Shown: positions 45,970 to 58,853, numbered from the stretch's first letter. The stretch is 64,000 nt of DNA from Engraulis encrasicolus (GCF_034702125.1 NC_085865.1:27785914-27849913); one strand, 5' to 3'. Notes: generated from the letters alone by a model not told the origin. A program made the numbers and translations.

Positions 45970-47253
45970 ATGGCGAAAAGGAAGAGAAAGCAGAGTTTCG
46001 TGATAGAAGAGGTCCAACTTCTGTTGGACGAGGTAGAGAACCACAAGAAGATGCTCTTCAACAGGTTCAAGGGGACGCTGGACAGCAAAAAAAGAAGCAG
46101 GCCTGGGAGGCCATTTCCGACAAGATGGCAGCCGTCACCGGCGTGGCTAGGTCTGGAAAAGAAATCCGAAAAAAGTGACTTCTCCAGCCTGGCCAAGCGC
46201 AAGGCGGCTGGCATCCGACGAGACATCGCAAGCACGGGTGGTGGACCACAAACGTTGGCTCCCCTCACTGCCGAGGAGGAGAGGGCCCTATCCATCATGG
46301 GGAGCACGGCATGCACTGGCACACGTGGTGGCATGGACGTCCGTGAAGGCTGTACGACCGGAAAGGGAGTCGATGACCACCACCGGTTCCCGGAGGAAAC
46401 CTCTCCCTCGCCTGCCTCGCCCCAGGAGGGTTCGCCATGTCAAACCCCTCCACCTGAAGCCACACCACCCCAGACGCTATCCAGCATGCCCCTTGCAACC
46501 ACCGCACCCCAGCAACAGCTCACCACTGAGTCCATCGCACCCAGCACACCACCTCGCACCAGCACCCATCCGCCAGACCACCACTCTCCACTGCGCGACC
46601 GCAGGCGTGTGCCAGCCGAGCACTACCGACCGACCGCCAGCTGCCGTGTTCGACCACGCGCCAGCAGTCCTCATGGAGACCTCATCCAGCCTCGACCACA
46701 CAGCCTCGGTCCACCAAGTCACCGCAACAGACGGCAAAATGCACCTGAAGCCAGGACCTGGTGGACCTAGACCGAGAAAAGCTGCAGGTGCTAAAAGACA
46801 TCCGGGGAATGGTGAAGGACACGTGGGAGAGGGACGCGCTGTTCCAGGAGCAGGTGCTGGAGCTGGAGAAGCTGGAGCTGGAGAAAGCGAAGGTGGAGCT
46901 GGAGGCCAGGCGCCTACTCCTGGCCAAGCAGAAATTTGATCGGCCAGCCTTGACCGTGCCCGTGGTGTGGCCAGAGGTAGGTAATGGTGCAAAGTGTTCG
47001 AAACAGACTTCTTGAAAAGGTGTTACATTAATATGACATGGCTTCGTGTGTGACAATGTGTTTCGTCTGTACAGGACATTGTGGCATGTGTCTAATTGTG
47101 TTTCTCTCTTCTCAGCTGTTCCCGGGGAATGTGGACAAAACGACGATTCAACGCAATCCTCTTCTAAAAAATAAAGAGCCCCCTGCCGTCAAACCTTTCA
47201 TCCCTGTCCGTGTGCGTTATTTCACACTATTTCAACGTCTTTGCTGTGCGTAA
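45970..47253 (+). pseudogene. Harbinger Myb/SANT-like DNA-binding protein (MSANTD/NAIF1-like), frameshifted
   Basis: Starts MAKRKRKQSF. The trihelix reads VIEEVQLLLDEVENHKKMLF, FKGTLDSKK; after a shift in a seven-A run (46087-46093), QAWEAISDKMAAVTGVARSG, KEIRKK; then a shift back at a second A run (46170-46175), SDFSSLAKRKAAGIRRD. A Pro/Ser/Thr-rich linker follows, then after another shift a coiled coil (ELEKLELEKAKVELEARRLL) ending FDRPALTVPVVWPE. A donor GTAGGT at 46977 and acceptor TTCTCAG at 47115 define a 139-bp intron; exon 2 (LFPGNVDKTTIQRNP...) stays in frame to a stop at 47251 and contains AATAAA (47179). In Harbinger elements this protein binds the ends and escorts the nuclease to the nucleus. 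Three frameshifts disable this copy. Confidence 0.82.
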
Positions 47254-48660
47254 TACATGTTGGTTAAGTAGGGAGGCCGTGCGCACATCTCCAAAAAAAA
47301 ACAGGTGGCTAAAAGGTCAGACTACCGAGTATAACGACTGAACCATTTGAAAGGTTGAACACCTTCACTTGCTCCCCTGTTGCTCATTTCATTGTTTCAA
47401 CATTTTCTAGCTAGACACAACGCGGGATAAAGTCTGCCGACACTCAACCTTATTTAAATATTACAGGTTGTGCGTAAGCAATGCAGCACACTATCGGCCC
47501 TCGCCTTCCACAGGCTGGATTATGCCATTACGTGTCCCTATGTGTTTGCTTACAATAACACTGTGAGGAGTGAAACCATTGCAGTGACTGGAGAGCACAA
47601 ACCACTGATGACAGCACTGATTGACTTGCTACGTTTACACGACACAGTTGATTCAGAATTCACTTGGGCATACTTGAAGTCTGTATAGAATAAACTGACA
47701 TTTTCTGCGAGGCTCGGAAATTCATGATAACACTTCGTAATTGTGAATAAAGGATATGAAAGTGGAGTTGATGGAAGTATTTAATTCGAAATTATTAATT
47801 CAGAATTAAACATCATGTTCTGACTAATAAAGTTTGCGTGTGGTTTGTGTTCATGGTTTCACATGGCCATGTTAATTTGGATTGAGGAAAATTTTGCGCA
47901 GTCGAATTCACGGCTATTTATGACTGAGTTATAGGTCTCCTGGTTTGGTGGCGCTTCTATTAATTCAAGCTAAACTGTTTCCAACTAGCAGTCGTCATTG
48001 TTTTTTTTCAAACAACACGGGGAATAGTTGGAAGCTGGAATTTGATACCGCAGAAGTTTGCTACAGCTTGTGCCCTCGCGTCGCATTTGTGTGGACTGCT
48101 GCATAACCACTGTGTGATTCTACCACAATCTGGGTGCATGGTTTTATGTGTCAAAAACCCAATGCAAAAGTTTGCATGTCATCGCCTTATTTTCTGCTAA
48201 CGCTGACTTTCAGGAGCTCCTGAAACAAGTGTTGGTCGTTAAAGTTGCAACCACAAGACATGACTCGCAACGCAATTACATTTGTAACACAGCGTTGTTG
48301 TCACGAAACTGAACAAGCAACAAATGATAGAAGTGGATTCATAAAATAGCTCCCAAAAGTTTGCTTCGCAACGTTCAAAAGCCTTAAAAAGAAAGAGCCA
48401 GAGAAGACAGCCAACACTCGAAAACGGCAGTCATCATCCACTGTTTGCATTGCAGCATTGAAATATAAAGTGGCCGCGGCCTCGCTTCTGTCGCATTTGA
48501 CATGCAACTTTTGGACGGCACAAAGAAAAGTTTGCTTGTTATTGAAAATTAAAATACTTGTGCTACGTCTAGGCCAATGCAAATATGAATATGGCGACAC
48601 TAAAAGTTATATTTGAGATATGTTCTGCACTGCAGTTCATAACAAAGCCATGTCTTCTGG
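47254..48660. other. Unassigned spacer
   Basis: An open frame at 47470-47688 (RKQCSTLSALAFHRLDYAIT...) has no recognised domain. The words GTCGCATTTG and AAAGTTTGC recur near 48081-48173 and 48351-48535 and hint at a degenerate DNA element ending near 48600. Nothing firmer is visible. Confidence 0.35.
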
Positions 48661-48762
48661 ATTGTTTTTTTAAAAAAATGTTTTTAACTTATGTCGCGCG
48701 GCCCGGTATCAAATAGTCCACGGACCGGTACCGGTCCGCGACCCGGTGGTTGGGGACCACTG
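48661..48762 (-). mobile_element. hAT-type terminus (CAGTGGTCCCCAACC end)
   Basis: Read on the minus strand this begins CAGTGGTCCCCAACCACCGG and includes the palindrome CGGACCGGTACCGGTCCG. The CAGTGGTCCCCAACC terminus is that of a widespread vertebrate hAT group. The other terminus was not found, so it is a partial copy. Confidence 0.65.
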
Positions 48763-48926
48763 GCGTAGAGCACCCGTACCACATGGGTACCCGGGTTCGA
48801 GTCCGGCCTAGGTAACTTCCCAACCCTACCCCATCTCTCTCTCTCCACTACTTTCCTTTCACATCTGTGCTATCCTATCATAATAATGGCTCAAAAAGTC
48901 CAGCAAAATTCTTTAAAAAAAAATAA
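48763..48926 (+). mobile_element. tRNA-derived SINE, 5' part altered or missing
   Basis: GCGTAGAGCACCCGTACC then GGGTACCCGGGTTCGAGTCC. The GGTTCGAGTCC is a canonical RNA polymerase III B box (48794-48804) and TGGCGTAGAGC resembles part of an A box. A TCTCTCTCTCC-containing body with CTATCCTATCATAATAATGG and an A run (48913-48923) follow. The 5' end abuts the hAT terminus directly, so the SINE head may have been lost. Confidence 0.65.
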
Positions 48927-50190
48927 TTGCAGGAAGTATGGCCCGGGCCAGGCTTGTGCAAATATGTCTGAGAATGGGAGTCAAAGATTAACGAATGAGT
49001 CTGGCATCCACCGTGCATAAATGGAGATCAGAGACTGATTCATGTCCTGTAAGAGACTGTTCAAGAAGCAGTTTGTGTTCAAGTCAGCCAAGGTTCTTCT
49101 CTGATTCCCAGCTACCCAGAGCTGACTGGGTGTCTGGTTAGTTAATTTCACTTGGCTGTTAACAGTGGTGGGTGAGCTGAAATGTGTGTGTTCGAAGGCC
49201 CCCTATGTTTACTTTGATCTGCTCCTCTGTCTTTCTCTCTGTGTGTCTGTCTCCCTCTCTGTCCATGTCAGTGTGTGTGTGTGTGTTCATACGTGTGTGT
49301 CTTTGTTAGGTTGTGTGTGTGTGTGTGTGTTTCTGTCTGTGTTTGAGGCCTGTTAACCTCAGCAGGCTGGCACCACAGCAGGGGCTGTCCCTGAGCCAGA
49401 AGGCGGCAGCGGTGGGCAAACTTCTATCACTTCATCAATACTTAATTGATTGGCCCTTGCTCGGGGCCTTGCTTGATGTGCACTGCCAGCCCCCCTGCTC
49501 GACCTGTCAGCGTGCTCCACAGGCAACCTCCACCATTCCTCTCTCTCTCTCTCTCTCTCTCCCTCCATCTTCATGCCATCCCTACCCTTCTTCCAGGACT
49601 ATCACTCTACCTTGTTACTATTGTATTGCTACATTTTGTTTTCTTGTGTGCACCCCTTCCCATTCTTGTTGTTGCTCTGACAACACCTTTTTGCTAGATT
49701 GTGTTTTGGTGGCTCTCTTAGTTTAATTATGTATTTATTTAATATTTATTATTTGTAATTATTTTTTAGCCTTGAACATAAGGATTGAATAACGATTAGG
49801 AATGGAAAATATTGAATCGTTTAGAAAGATAAATACTCCTTAGTGTTATAGTTAGTGTTAACTTCATGAGATAATTTAAAAGATGTGGCTGTTTCCCAAG
49901 CTTGGCTACAGAGTGGCTGATTACAATAGGGTTTCTTTCCAGCCTAGAATTAAATAAATACTAAAATGAAATAAAAGATGGAAAACCTGGCCTTGCATGA
50001 AGCTCTTTAGAAAAAGTTTATTATACATAATAATTGTTTTAAAAAATAATAATAATTGTATTTGTATAGCACTGTGTCATACAAGGGATGCAACTCAAAG
50101 TGCTTAACAAATGAGAAAAAAAACATATAGCCTACTGCAGGCTATGCCATGTTGGAAATACAGAGAGCAAGCAGCATCTACAGAAGTCAA
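48927..50190. other. Spacer with short microsatellites and a LINE/SINE-tail-like word
   Basis: GT runs (49271-49285, 49313-49331) and a CT run (49538-49562) are present. TTGTATTTGTATAGCACTGT followed by CAACTCAAAGTGCTTAACAA (50056-50109) resembles the 3' tail of the L2-like copy at 58.87 kb. No gene is supported. Confidence 0.45.
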
Positions 50191-50194
50191 TATG

Positions 50195-51165
50195 AGTCCA
50201 ATATGTATTTGATCCCTTGCTGATTTTGTTGGTTTGCCTATTAACAATGACATGATCTGTCAATTAATGTAATGATAATATGTATTCTAACATGGAGAGA
50301 CAGAATATCAAAAGGACATTCCAGAAAATAACTTTAAAGAATATATATTAATGTATTTATATTTCATTGAGCAAAATAAGTATTTGATCCCCTGCCAATT
50401 GATAACAGTTCCGGTCCCACAGACCAGATAGGCACTGCCTATCAACTTGTCATCAGAATTAAAGACACCTGTACATACTAAGATGCACAAGAGACACATT
50501 GATTCAGCAGAATCAGTCCATAGTATGAGTGAATCAAAAATACTCCAACCTTACCAACATGGTAAAGACCAAAGAGCTGTAAAAGGATATCATGGACAAG
50601 ATTTTAGACCTGAACAAAGAGGAAATGGTAGGAAATTCTTCCAAAATGTAAGCAATGCAAAATGAACATCCACCTGCCTGTCTGGGGTTCTATACAATAT
50701 TTGACTTTTTGTAGGGATTCAATAATCATGAGAACAAAATGAACGCACCCTAGACCTGTGCGGGATGAATTAGGCAATGATGTCAAAGCTTCTTGGACCA
50801 AAATCACTGAGAAAACTACTGGTAGCACTTAATGCCAAATAGGATTAAAATCATGTAGTGCACACATGTGAACCTGTGCAGTCCCACCTGAGGTTTGCCA
50901 GCGAACATCAGACTGGTTTAGGATATGGTAAGAAGATGCTGTAGTCAGATGAAACCAAAATCAAGCTGTTTGGCATTAACACAATTCAATGTTTTTTGAG
51001 AAAGACAACTGCTGCCTATGATCCCAAGAACACCCTCCTCACCATCATGCATGAAAATGGTATCATTATGGTTTGAGGGTGTTTGTCTGGCCAAGGCACA
51101 GGACAACTTCATATTGTCAATGAATGGATGGAGGGAGACATGTAAGGTGCAATCCTAAGTGCCCG
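50195..51165 (+). pseudogene. Tc1-like transposon relic with IR/DR-type end and transposase fragment
   Basis: TGTATTTGATCCCTTGCTGA near 50202 is repeated as AGTATTTGATCCCCTGCCAA near 50379, a spacing like the inner/outer direct repeats of Tc1 elements. Downstream, after much decay, a frame reads SDETKIKLFGINTIQCFLRK, AAYDPKNTLLTIMHENG, IIMV, stop, GCLSGQGTGQLHIV. These correspond to the Tc1 catalytic core (WSDETK, PK.T..TVKHGGG, WGCFS..GTG). The copy has stops and frameshifts, and no right inverted repeat was identified. Confidence 0.75.
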
Positions 51166-51354
51166 AGTACGTCCTTCCCTCCACCACTAGACTGAAGGTG
51201 GGCCATTTTTGAATCCAAACATGACAATAATACGCAACATACGAGTGATTCTACGATTCGACTGCGCTTTTAAGTCCATGGATTTTATTTACCAATTCCA
51301 CTAACTATTAACTGCATCCACATGGCATTATTTCCCTCAGCAAGAATGAATATT

Positions 51355-52048
51355 TTTACCTTCGCCGACTTTGTCGCGAAGGTTATGTTTTGACCGCTGT
51401 GTATTTATTTATTTATTTGTGAATATGTTTGTTTGTTTGTACTTCGTATAACTCAGACAGAACTGAGCCGATTTTTATGAAATTTAGTGGGATGATTGGT
51501 CATGACCCAAGGAACAATTGATTACCTTTTGGGAGTGAAAGGTCAAGGTCACGAAAAGGTCAAAAACGTAAATTTGCGATATCTCGGTTAATTGGCATCC
51601 GATTTGCCTGAAACCAGTGCCAAGATGTGCAGAATTCAATTCCCGATCTTGTGATGTGCCACACGTCATGGTGGTGTCCATACGTTTTTTTAGCGGTTGG
51701 GGGTCAACGGTCAGTGGGGTCAAGACCTTGCGAAATGCACGTTTCTCATCTTAACTCGGTCAATTCTGGACCGATTTTTTATGAAAAAATGACATCAAAA
51801 TTTCATTGTCTATGTGGCTCCAGTGACTTTTCTTTGCCAAGCTCTATATGCTAGAACAACGTGTGCATGCTGAATTGAATAAGAGGTCAAGAATGGACTA
51901 AAAATGTAATATTACGATATTCCGGTCCGATTTAAATGAAACTAACACCAAAATTTGGAGAATGTTATGCCCCACACTCTGAAGATGGCCAGAAAAAAAT
52001 AAGTGGCGTAGGCGAAGGTTTGCGCTCTACCGAGTGCCCGTTCTAGTT
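51355..52048. repeat. Dispersed DNA repeat with CTTCGCC/CTAGAACGGGC ends
   Basis: The left part has TACCTTCGCCGACTTTGTCG and the right part ends GGCGAAGGTTTGCGCTCTAC then GCCCGTTCTAG. ACCTTCGCC and GGCGAAGGT are inverted with respect to each other. The interior repeats GACCGATTTTTATGAAA-type phrases (51468 and 51770) and AAGGTCAAGGTCACG. It is non-coding. Superfamily uncertain. Confidence 0.6.
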
Positions 52049-54655
52049 AATACTTGTTTTGGGCGTTTTCATGCTGTCCTGTTTTCCAAATGAAGAAACT
52101 TGTTTTGCCCAAGACGATTGCACATGAAATTTTCCATTTTGTGTGTGTCCACGAAAACTGTTTAACCGTGTCACGGTCTGAAACCCCCTCCATAAATCAG
52201 TAATGGTTTGGTCTTAGGCCATACGAATAACATCACGTGATGTCATAACCTCTTTAGCAGGATATGGGAAGACTTTTTGATAAGTTTTGAGCTCCATCCT
52301 TCCATAATTTAATCCATTCTTTTTCATGATCTCATAGCTGGAAAATTGCCTGTCAACTGTGTTATCAACATATTCATAAGAATCTGAATTGGAAATCACA
52401 TGTAGAAAAACACAGGTAAAGCATACAAATACATGAATTGATTAAGGTGTTGTGGTGGAACTTCTGAGGTCCTCAGTTAGCACAACACCACAAAAATGGC
52501 TGAAATGTCAAGCCGTGTTACCGTCAATGATGTTACGCATCAGATATGACAGTTGAGGAGGAGTATGTTTTTGCCAATTTATCTCCATATTGACAGACAA
52601 ACAAACAAAATAATTTGTGTTCTAGGGAGATTGGTTTGCCTGCTCTGTTTTTTTCTCTAAAAAAGTGCAGACTTGTTCCACTGCACTGTTGACCGTAACA
52701 CATTTGAGTAACACGTTTGACTGTTTTGAAAGTGTTTTTGTGCTATCGATCCCTTATGTGTTGGAAAAATCCTATGAACAGACACTAGGTATTATCTCTG
52801 GAGAAGGAAGTCTTGTGTAAGGAGGGTGACTAAATTCAAATCAGACGTTACAGGGATTTAGAATGAAAAATGTGTCAGTCTGTATCACAGTGAATCAAAA
52901 AATCCTACTTTTGAAGCTCAACAATCACATTTTCTATATCAGTTGCACAGATTAATGACGGCATTATTGTTAAGGGACATAAGCACTTTCAAACGTATGT
53001 TGTTTCAACCCTGTAGTATTTTTATATATGTTTGAAATGACATAGTATTTGTCCATAACACTGTTGACAAAATAATCAAGCAAATGTTCGCTTTCATTAG
53101 AGTATTGATTGAAGATTAAGCTTGACAATTTGTTTGTTTGGAAACTTAAATATATACACTATGTAACATCTACGTGATTTAGTTGAAAAAAATAGTAGTT
53201 ATTTAGTCTATAAATCAGGACTTGAGTTTACAAGACTAACATGCTTGATATACACAAATACACGTACATGTTTGAACAACTAATGTCTTACATCATTACA
53301 TAAGTGGGCAGGTGTTACGCATTACATTCTGAAAGAAAGAAATGTATCCATCACCATCCAGACAGAGAGAAGGGATGAGGGAGAAAAGTAGAGCTTTAGG
53401 TGAATGCTGAGGCCTGGCAGTCGGCATTTGAGAGAGTTTCAAATACGATGCCAATGCGGTTTAGGGTCTCCTTCACACTCAACGATCGCTCCGCTATACA
53501 CCAATAAACAATAAATCATCCAGCAACAATAATAGGCGCTGACATGCCAAACAACTGCAACTGTGTGTGTGTGTGTGTGTGAGCGCCAAAAGGAAACATT
53601 TGTTTTGCTGTTTGAAAAACAGCTGAGAAACCAACATCTGAGAAAACTGACTCAGGGTTCCCTGTTCTGTAGAAAATAAAGAGAATATAGCAAATTATGT
53701 GATTCCCAAACAGGGGTACGTGTAGCACTGCGGGTACGCGAGAACACTGCAGAGGGTAAGTTTGAAAAAATAAAATTAATAATAAGTGCATGGAGCATAG
53801 TCACATTAGAAAAGAGAACGATATATAGTGCATGCAGTGAGGGGGTACTCATGGTATAACAATGTGGTGTAGGTGCTTGTCAATGATGACGTGTATCACC
53901 ATAGTAGTAGTTGTAGTCATGCCTTGAGAAGCTGTAGATGTAACACAGCTTGACCCTATTGATTTGCTTTACAGTGTGTGTTCATGAAAGTGGCATGGAG
54001 AGACAGCAGGGCACCCACGGCATAATACATCAAGGCTGAGTTCAGAAACACGAGACTCACCAGTGGGTCACTGCGGGTTCATTTCTTCAAGCTAAAGTCA
54101 ATAACAGAGCAGCCACAAGTTCTTTGTGTTTCAGCCATAGTATCAATGACCATGTTTGCCCAGATATAAGTCATATAACCACAAAGAGAGGGGAATGCTT
54201 GACTGAGACCACATCTACCTTACTTCTGTTTCACCAGGTCTCACTTGTGATTATACGTTAAGCCATCTCAAATTTTATTCAGCCTTGTTTTTTTCCTGTT
54301 ATGACAACAGATGCGTGAAACCCTGTTTTGATCATTTGATGGCTAATACAAGAGCTCCAGGCGAATATCTTTTGAAATGACAAAGGCTGAGGAGATATAG
54401 AATTAATCTTCATCCCTGCCCCTGTTGCACTGATACGTTTCTCCCAAAGAAGAAGAAGAGGGAAGAAAGTCCCTGTTTGAGATAATCCTCTTTTCTTTTC
54501 ACCCTTTTTCTTCATTACATGGGATGTCAGAGAATTACGGTAGTCAGTATCTGCTGTATATGCTTAAAATGATGGCTTCTTGTCAGCTGCCGCATGCTTT
54601 GTCTTAATGACCTCCTGCCATGTGTTCTGAGCTGCAGCTTCTTTAAATACGTCCA
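52049..54655. other. Unassigned AT-rich spacer
   Basis: One short GT run (53563-53582). I see no gene, palindrome or element end. Confidence 0.4.
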
Positions 54656-54658
54656 TTA

Positions 54659-54735
54659 GGTGCTGTTTCCACGTAGACGGATATTTTTGAAAACGCATTT
54701 TGTTTTGTCCTTCTGTTTCCACCAAGGAGAGTTAA
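54659..54735. mobile_element. Partial copy of the GGTGCTGTTTCCAC MITE
   Basis: Begins GGTGCTGTTTCCACGTAGAC then GGATATTTTTGAAAACGC, close to the left end of the element at 29029. TTA precedes it (54656-54658). The right end is missing, so it is truncated. Confidence 0.6.
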
Positions 54736-57700
54736 GACAAGAGGGAGTACTGACAGCGTAGTACGAGTTTGGCGCAAGGAGAGACACATTTCTTCTACGG
54801 ACATTATACTGGAGGCATCAAAGTAAAATGCAACGCCACTACCGCTAGCGTAGGAGTGTGGAACAGTCATAGAACAGTCATAGAATGTTTGTCAGCTGTC
54901 CTTAATTATCCCCCGCAATTAATGTGGATGTCAGCTGCAGTTAATTTGGCCACAAACTTAACACTGACAACCGGATATCCTCTTCTGTCACAATTTTTAT
55001 CCATCATGGCGTCGCACTCACTGACTTGATGGAACAGTAAAGTATTGTAGAAGGGGGCATAATGAACATGTCTCAGATATTTCTAATATTTTTAATTAGG
55101 TTACATGATCTAGTATCACACATTTGAATTTACAGTGTTCACCAATACAAAACTATTTCATCAGTACACTATCATCAGAAGACACTGCACATGTTATTGT
55201 GAACATAAGACTTGTGGCTTTGATTAATTCCTGTCACACACACACACACGCACACGCCACCTACAAACCTGCTTGATGTTGATGTTTGACACCAAGGAGC
55301 TGTCACAGTCTCGAGAGGACACACACACACACACACACACACGTCCTACAGCATGCATATGTTTGACATCAAGACACTGTCACACTCTCAAGAGTACACA
55401 GCCGTCACTCAGAAGACGGCAAACACGCGAAGCTGGATGAGACGCCGTAGCATCAGGTGGGAGTCGTTGGGTCTCTCATCAGCTAAATGACTTTGAAAGA
55501 CTAAATGACTACAAAGGCACGTCAGAGACAGCAAAGGGCACTCAGCAGAATCTCTTCAAACTTCCATAAACAAGCATCTCATTTGCATGTATTAATACTA
55601 ACTTCCCCATGAACGGATAGTGCACTGGATGTCTGTTACACGAGTACTAGTGCTGTTTGCTCCTGCCTGCCTATACATGGATCTTATCGTTTTCCACTTT
55701 TCTTTCCTTTTTCTATTTATTTCCACTCTGCTGTCCAATGTTTATGTATGAGCAGGACGGGACAGATGTGTATGTGGCAGCCAGGCAGGCATTTGTTGGT
55801 GGACCCAAGGTCTATAATGTTTAATTACTTTTTAAAACTTTATTCTGAAGTGCACCTTGAGACACCGTCTCAAGAGCAATGTTTACATCTTAACAGCGGG
55901 GAGAGCAGCTCTGTCTGTTACCTCTTGAATCAGGCCAACAGTCACAGTGCAGTGCTACTCTATCTGATTGAAGTTGTGAAGCATTGCAAGTTTGCGTGTG
56001 TGCGTGTGCGTGTGCGTGTGCTTGTGCGTGTGTGTGTCCTGAAAGCAACATCCGTATAAGTTAAAAAAAATCTCTGAAGACTTCTGTGTTTGAATTATTT
56101 GTTTATGTAATGAATTAACTTGCAATACGAAATCAATATTAGTGTACTACAGTGTGTGCCTGTGTGTGTGTCTTGAGGAGATGAGATAATTACGCATGGG
56201 GACGATATGGGGCACCCTGAATAAGGCAGACTTAGAATTGGCCCCAGGACAGCATGGGAACTTCTGCAAATCACTTTGTCCAAAATTTAATCAGGAGGAC
56301 TTTAGTGTAATACCACATGGATTTGAGAAGAGGAAGTAATTCCTCTCCAACATCACCACTGTCACCATTGTCCAGTAGTACCGCCCTATTACGACTTCTT
56401 GCATAAGGAAGACAGGGTGCTCAATCTTTGTCTTTTCCCCAAATGAAACCACGAAAGTGTTGCAGCTTCAAGTCAGTAGACCTTTCACTCACACAAGGAA
56501 CGTTAGACTGACTCTCTGACTTCAGAACTGGGCAGGATGTGAAGTACACAATCATAATTGCTCACTGCTCTAGTCGCTACATTGTCAATCAATGGGCTGA
56601 GGAGAATGGATTCATTTCCTACAGTAGGAACAATCCGTCATGAGGTGATGCATGACGGACAGAGGACAGACCCATTCATCATCGCCTACTTGGTCTGATG
56701 GATATGTAGCCATCAGTGGGCCATCCATCAGATTGGCGAGGTCAGATTTGAGGACCGAAACAGACCAGCTAGGTGTTCATTCAGTAAGAGAAGAAAATCT
56801 CAACGTATGACCCATTTGCCTGAAATGTTGATAGCTAAAACAGGGGTCTATGCTTGTGCAGCTAATATATTTGAAAACTTTGAGATGGCTTCTACATTTT
56901 AAGAAGTGAGCTGTGGTCTATCGGGCCATTCTATAACATTTCCTTAAAACAGCAGGATGACAAGGACACAGTCTTCTTGCAATGAGGTTCCCACCCACTC
57001 TGCCAGGCATTGCACCACCAAATGAAATGCCTTCATTGTGCAAAGGACACTCACTATATCTTACTGTGCTACCCTTCCTTCCTGCTTCTTATCCTCTGTC
57101 TGGTTTGTGTCTGTACCCCCCATCCCCACCGCCCCACCCCTCTGTCTCTCTCTGCCATTTTAGATTAAGTTGACTGCAATATTCATCCCAAATGCAAGCA
57201 CCAACATCTACTACAAATTTACTCCAAAGCTTATTTTTTCAATCTTTATTGTAAGTTGGTTCATCAACTGATCGCAAAATAGAGCACCTTAGTCCTCTAG
57301 GAGAATATGTTTTACTTGTGAGCCTCTACCCAGGGCCCTCTTCACCTTGGCTATGTGGGCATTGTGAGTGTATAAATAGGATGCATCAGTGTTGCATTCC
57401 CCTCAGGCCTTTAAAGGGGCACTTTGGCACAGACCTCGGGCTGAAGTGGTGCCGGGCTTGCTGTGAATGCTCTGGGTGCTGTATTTTCTGCACATGATGT
57501 CCTGCATTTTGGAGCCAGCATTGACTATTTCTTTGTGTTATTTCCATGTGAATTGGTGTTTGCAATGACTTAAAAATAGACCCTCCTGCTTCTGTGTAGG
57601 CCTCTGTGTGCAGCTTCTTCCATAGTCAAAGCCATGATGGAGTTGCGTTGGGTGGGATGGGGTGTGCACATGTTTTTGTCTGTGTCTTTTTTGGAGATTC

Positions 57701-57754
57701 TGGTGAAACTTTTGTAGTTGTAAGTGAATGAGGTTGGCAGACAAAGCACACACT
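54736..57754. other. Spacer with short CA/GT tracts
   Basis: CA tracts lie at 55236-55250 and 55319-55342, each next to a copy of TGTTTGACAYCAAG...CTGTCACA (55286 and 55359), a small tandem duplication. A GTGCGT run lies at 55996-56037. No gene is supported. Confidence 0.45.
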
Positions 57755-57838
57755 CTCTCTCTCACTCACTCACTCACTCACTCACTCACTCACTCACTCA
57801 CTCACTCACTCACTCACTCACTCACACACACACACACG
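57755..57838. repeat. (CTCA)n / (CA)n microsatellite
   Basis: About 17 units of the tetranucleotide CTCA, preceded by CT and followed by CA. Confidence 0.95.
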
Positions 57839-57904
57839 CACACACACCGCTGTTACCATTCCAGAATGAATACCCTCACATCAGCATCATCTCTCTCCAA
57901 CATG

Positions 57905-57938
57905 CACACACGTACGTGCACGCATACACACACGCGCG

Positions 57939-58011
<73 letters not shown>

Positions 58012-58058
58012 GCACACAAGCTAACAAAGACACACACTTATGAACCCACCACACACGC

Positions 58059-58114
<56 letters not shown>

Positions 58115-58138
58115 GCTAACAAAGACACACACTTATGA

Positions 58139-58169
<31 letters not shown>

Positions 58170-58170
58170 G
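57905..58170. repeat. (CA)n cluster with a duplicated ~95-bp unit
   Basis: CG/CA alternating DNA (57932-57946) leads into long CA tracts. The phrase AAGCTAACAAAGACACACAC then TTATGAACCCAC occurs at 58018 and again at 58113, so a unit of about 95 bp including its CA tract is tandemly duplicated. Confidence 0.93.
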
Positions 58171-58469
58171 CAGCAACCTAATGAGCCATCGTTCTGTCAG
58201 GAGTGAAGGAGCGTAGCTCCTCCAAAAGCCAGCATGACCTCTCAGCATGCTATTTGCCAGCTATTCTATTCTGAGTGTGCAGAAATTAGCCCCATAGTGT
58301 ACTTTAGCTGCCTGTCCAAAGCCGCCTGATTGGTGGCTGTTTAGATTAGTCCTGCGGGACGGCTGGCAGGTCGACTGGGCCAGTTATCCCCTACGAATCA
58401 GGATTGGCTGGGAAGCCATCTGTTCTTTATAGCTGTATTAGTTTTGCATTGCATACATAGCCTATATTG

Positions 58470-58827
58470 TTAAAGGTGCACCGTGTAAGATAGTGGACAG
58501 AGTAGGAATAGCAACTATGCTGCTCATTGAAAGTGTGCTGCCTATTGCCAAATTTGATCATTTCATGATTATTAATGAATAATAAACCAATATTTACTAG
58601 TATGACCAAAGGACGATACGTTTTGCAGCTAAAAATGCCTATTCCTGGAAATTCAAAATGGCGGACCATGGAGAAGATCCCCCTTTTCATGTAGCCTATG
58701 TAAAATGCAATTTTCCCAGTCATAATGAATTTAATGGTGGTGGTAAGTATTTGTAAAAAAGGTAACATTTATGAATGGACAGCATGAATTCTGGAAATGA
58801 GTAATAACATTACACAGTGCACCTTAA
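58470..58827. mobile_element. TTAA-flanked MITE (GGTGCAC end), copy 1
   Basis: Ends TTAAAGGTGCACCGTGTAA and TTACACAGTGCACCTTAA are inverted repeats. The body includes TTCAAAATGGCGGACCATGG and CCCCCTTTTCATG. Non-coding. TA or TTAA target. Confidence 0.85.
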
Positions 58828-58853
58828 AAGATATTCAAGAGAAACATGGCTGG

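Noticed and set aside
47470..47688. 72-codon ORF after the Myb/SANT gene
   Set aside because: Considered as a third exon or separate gene, but the Myb/SANT gene already ends with a stop and poly-A signal, and I recognise no family.
48763..48840. Functional tRNA gene
   Set aside because: A B box is present but the A box and acceptor stem are not convincing; the poly-A tail indicates a SINE.
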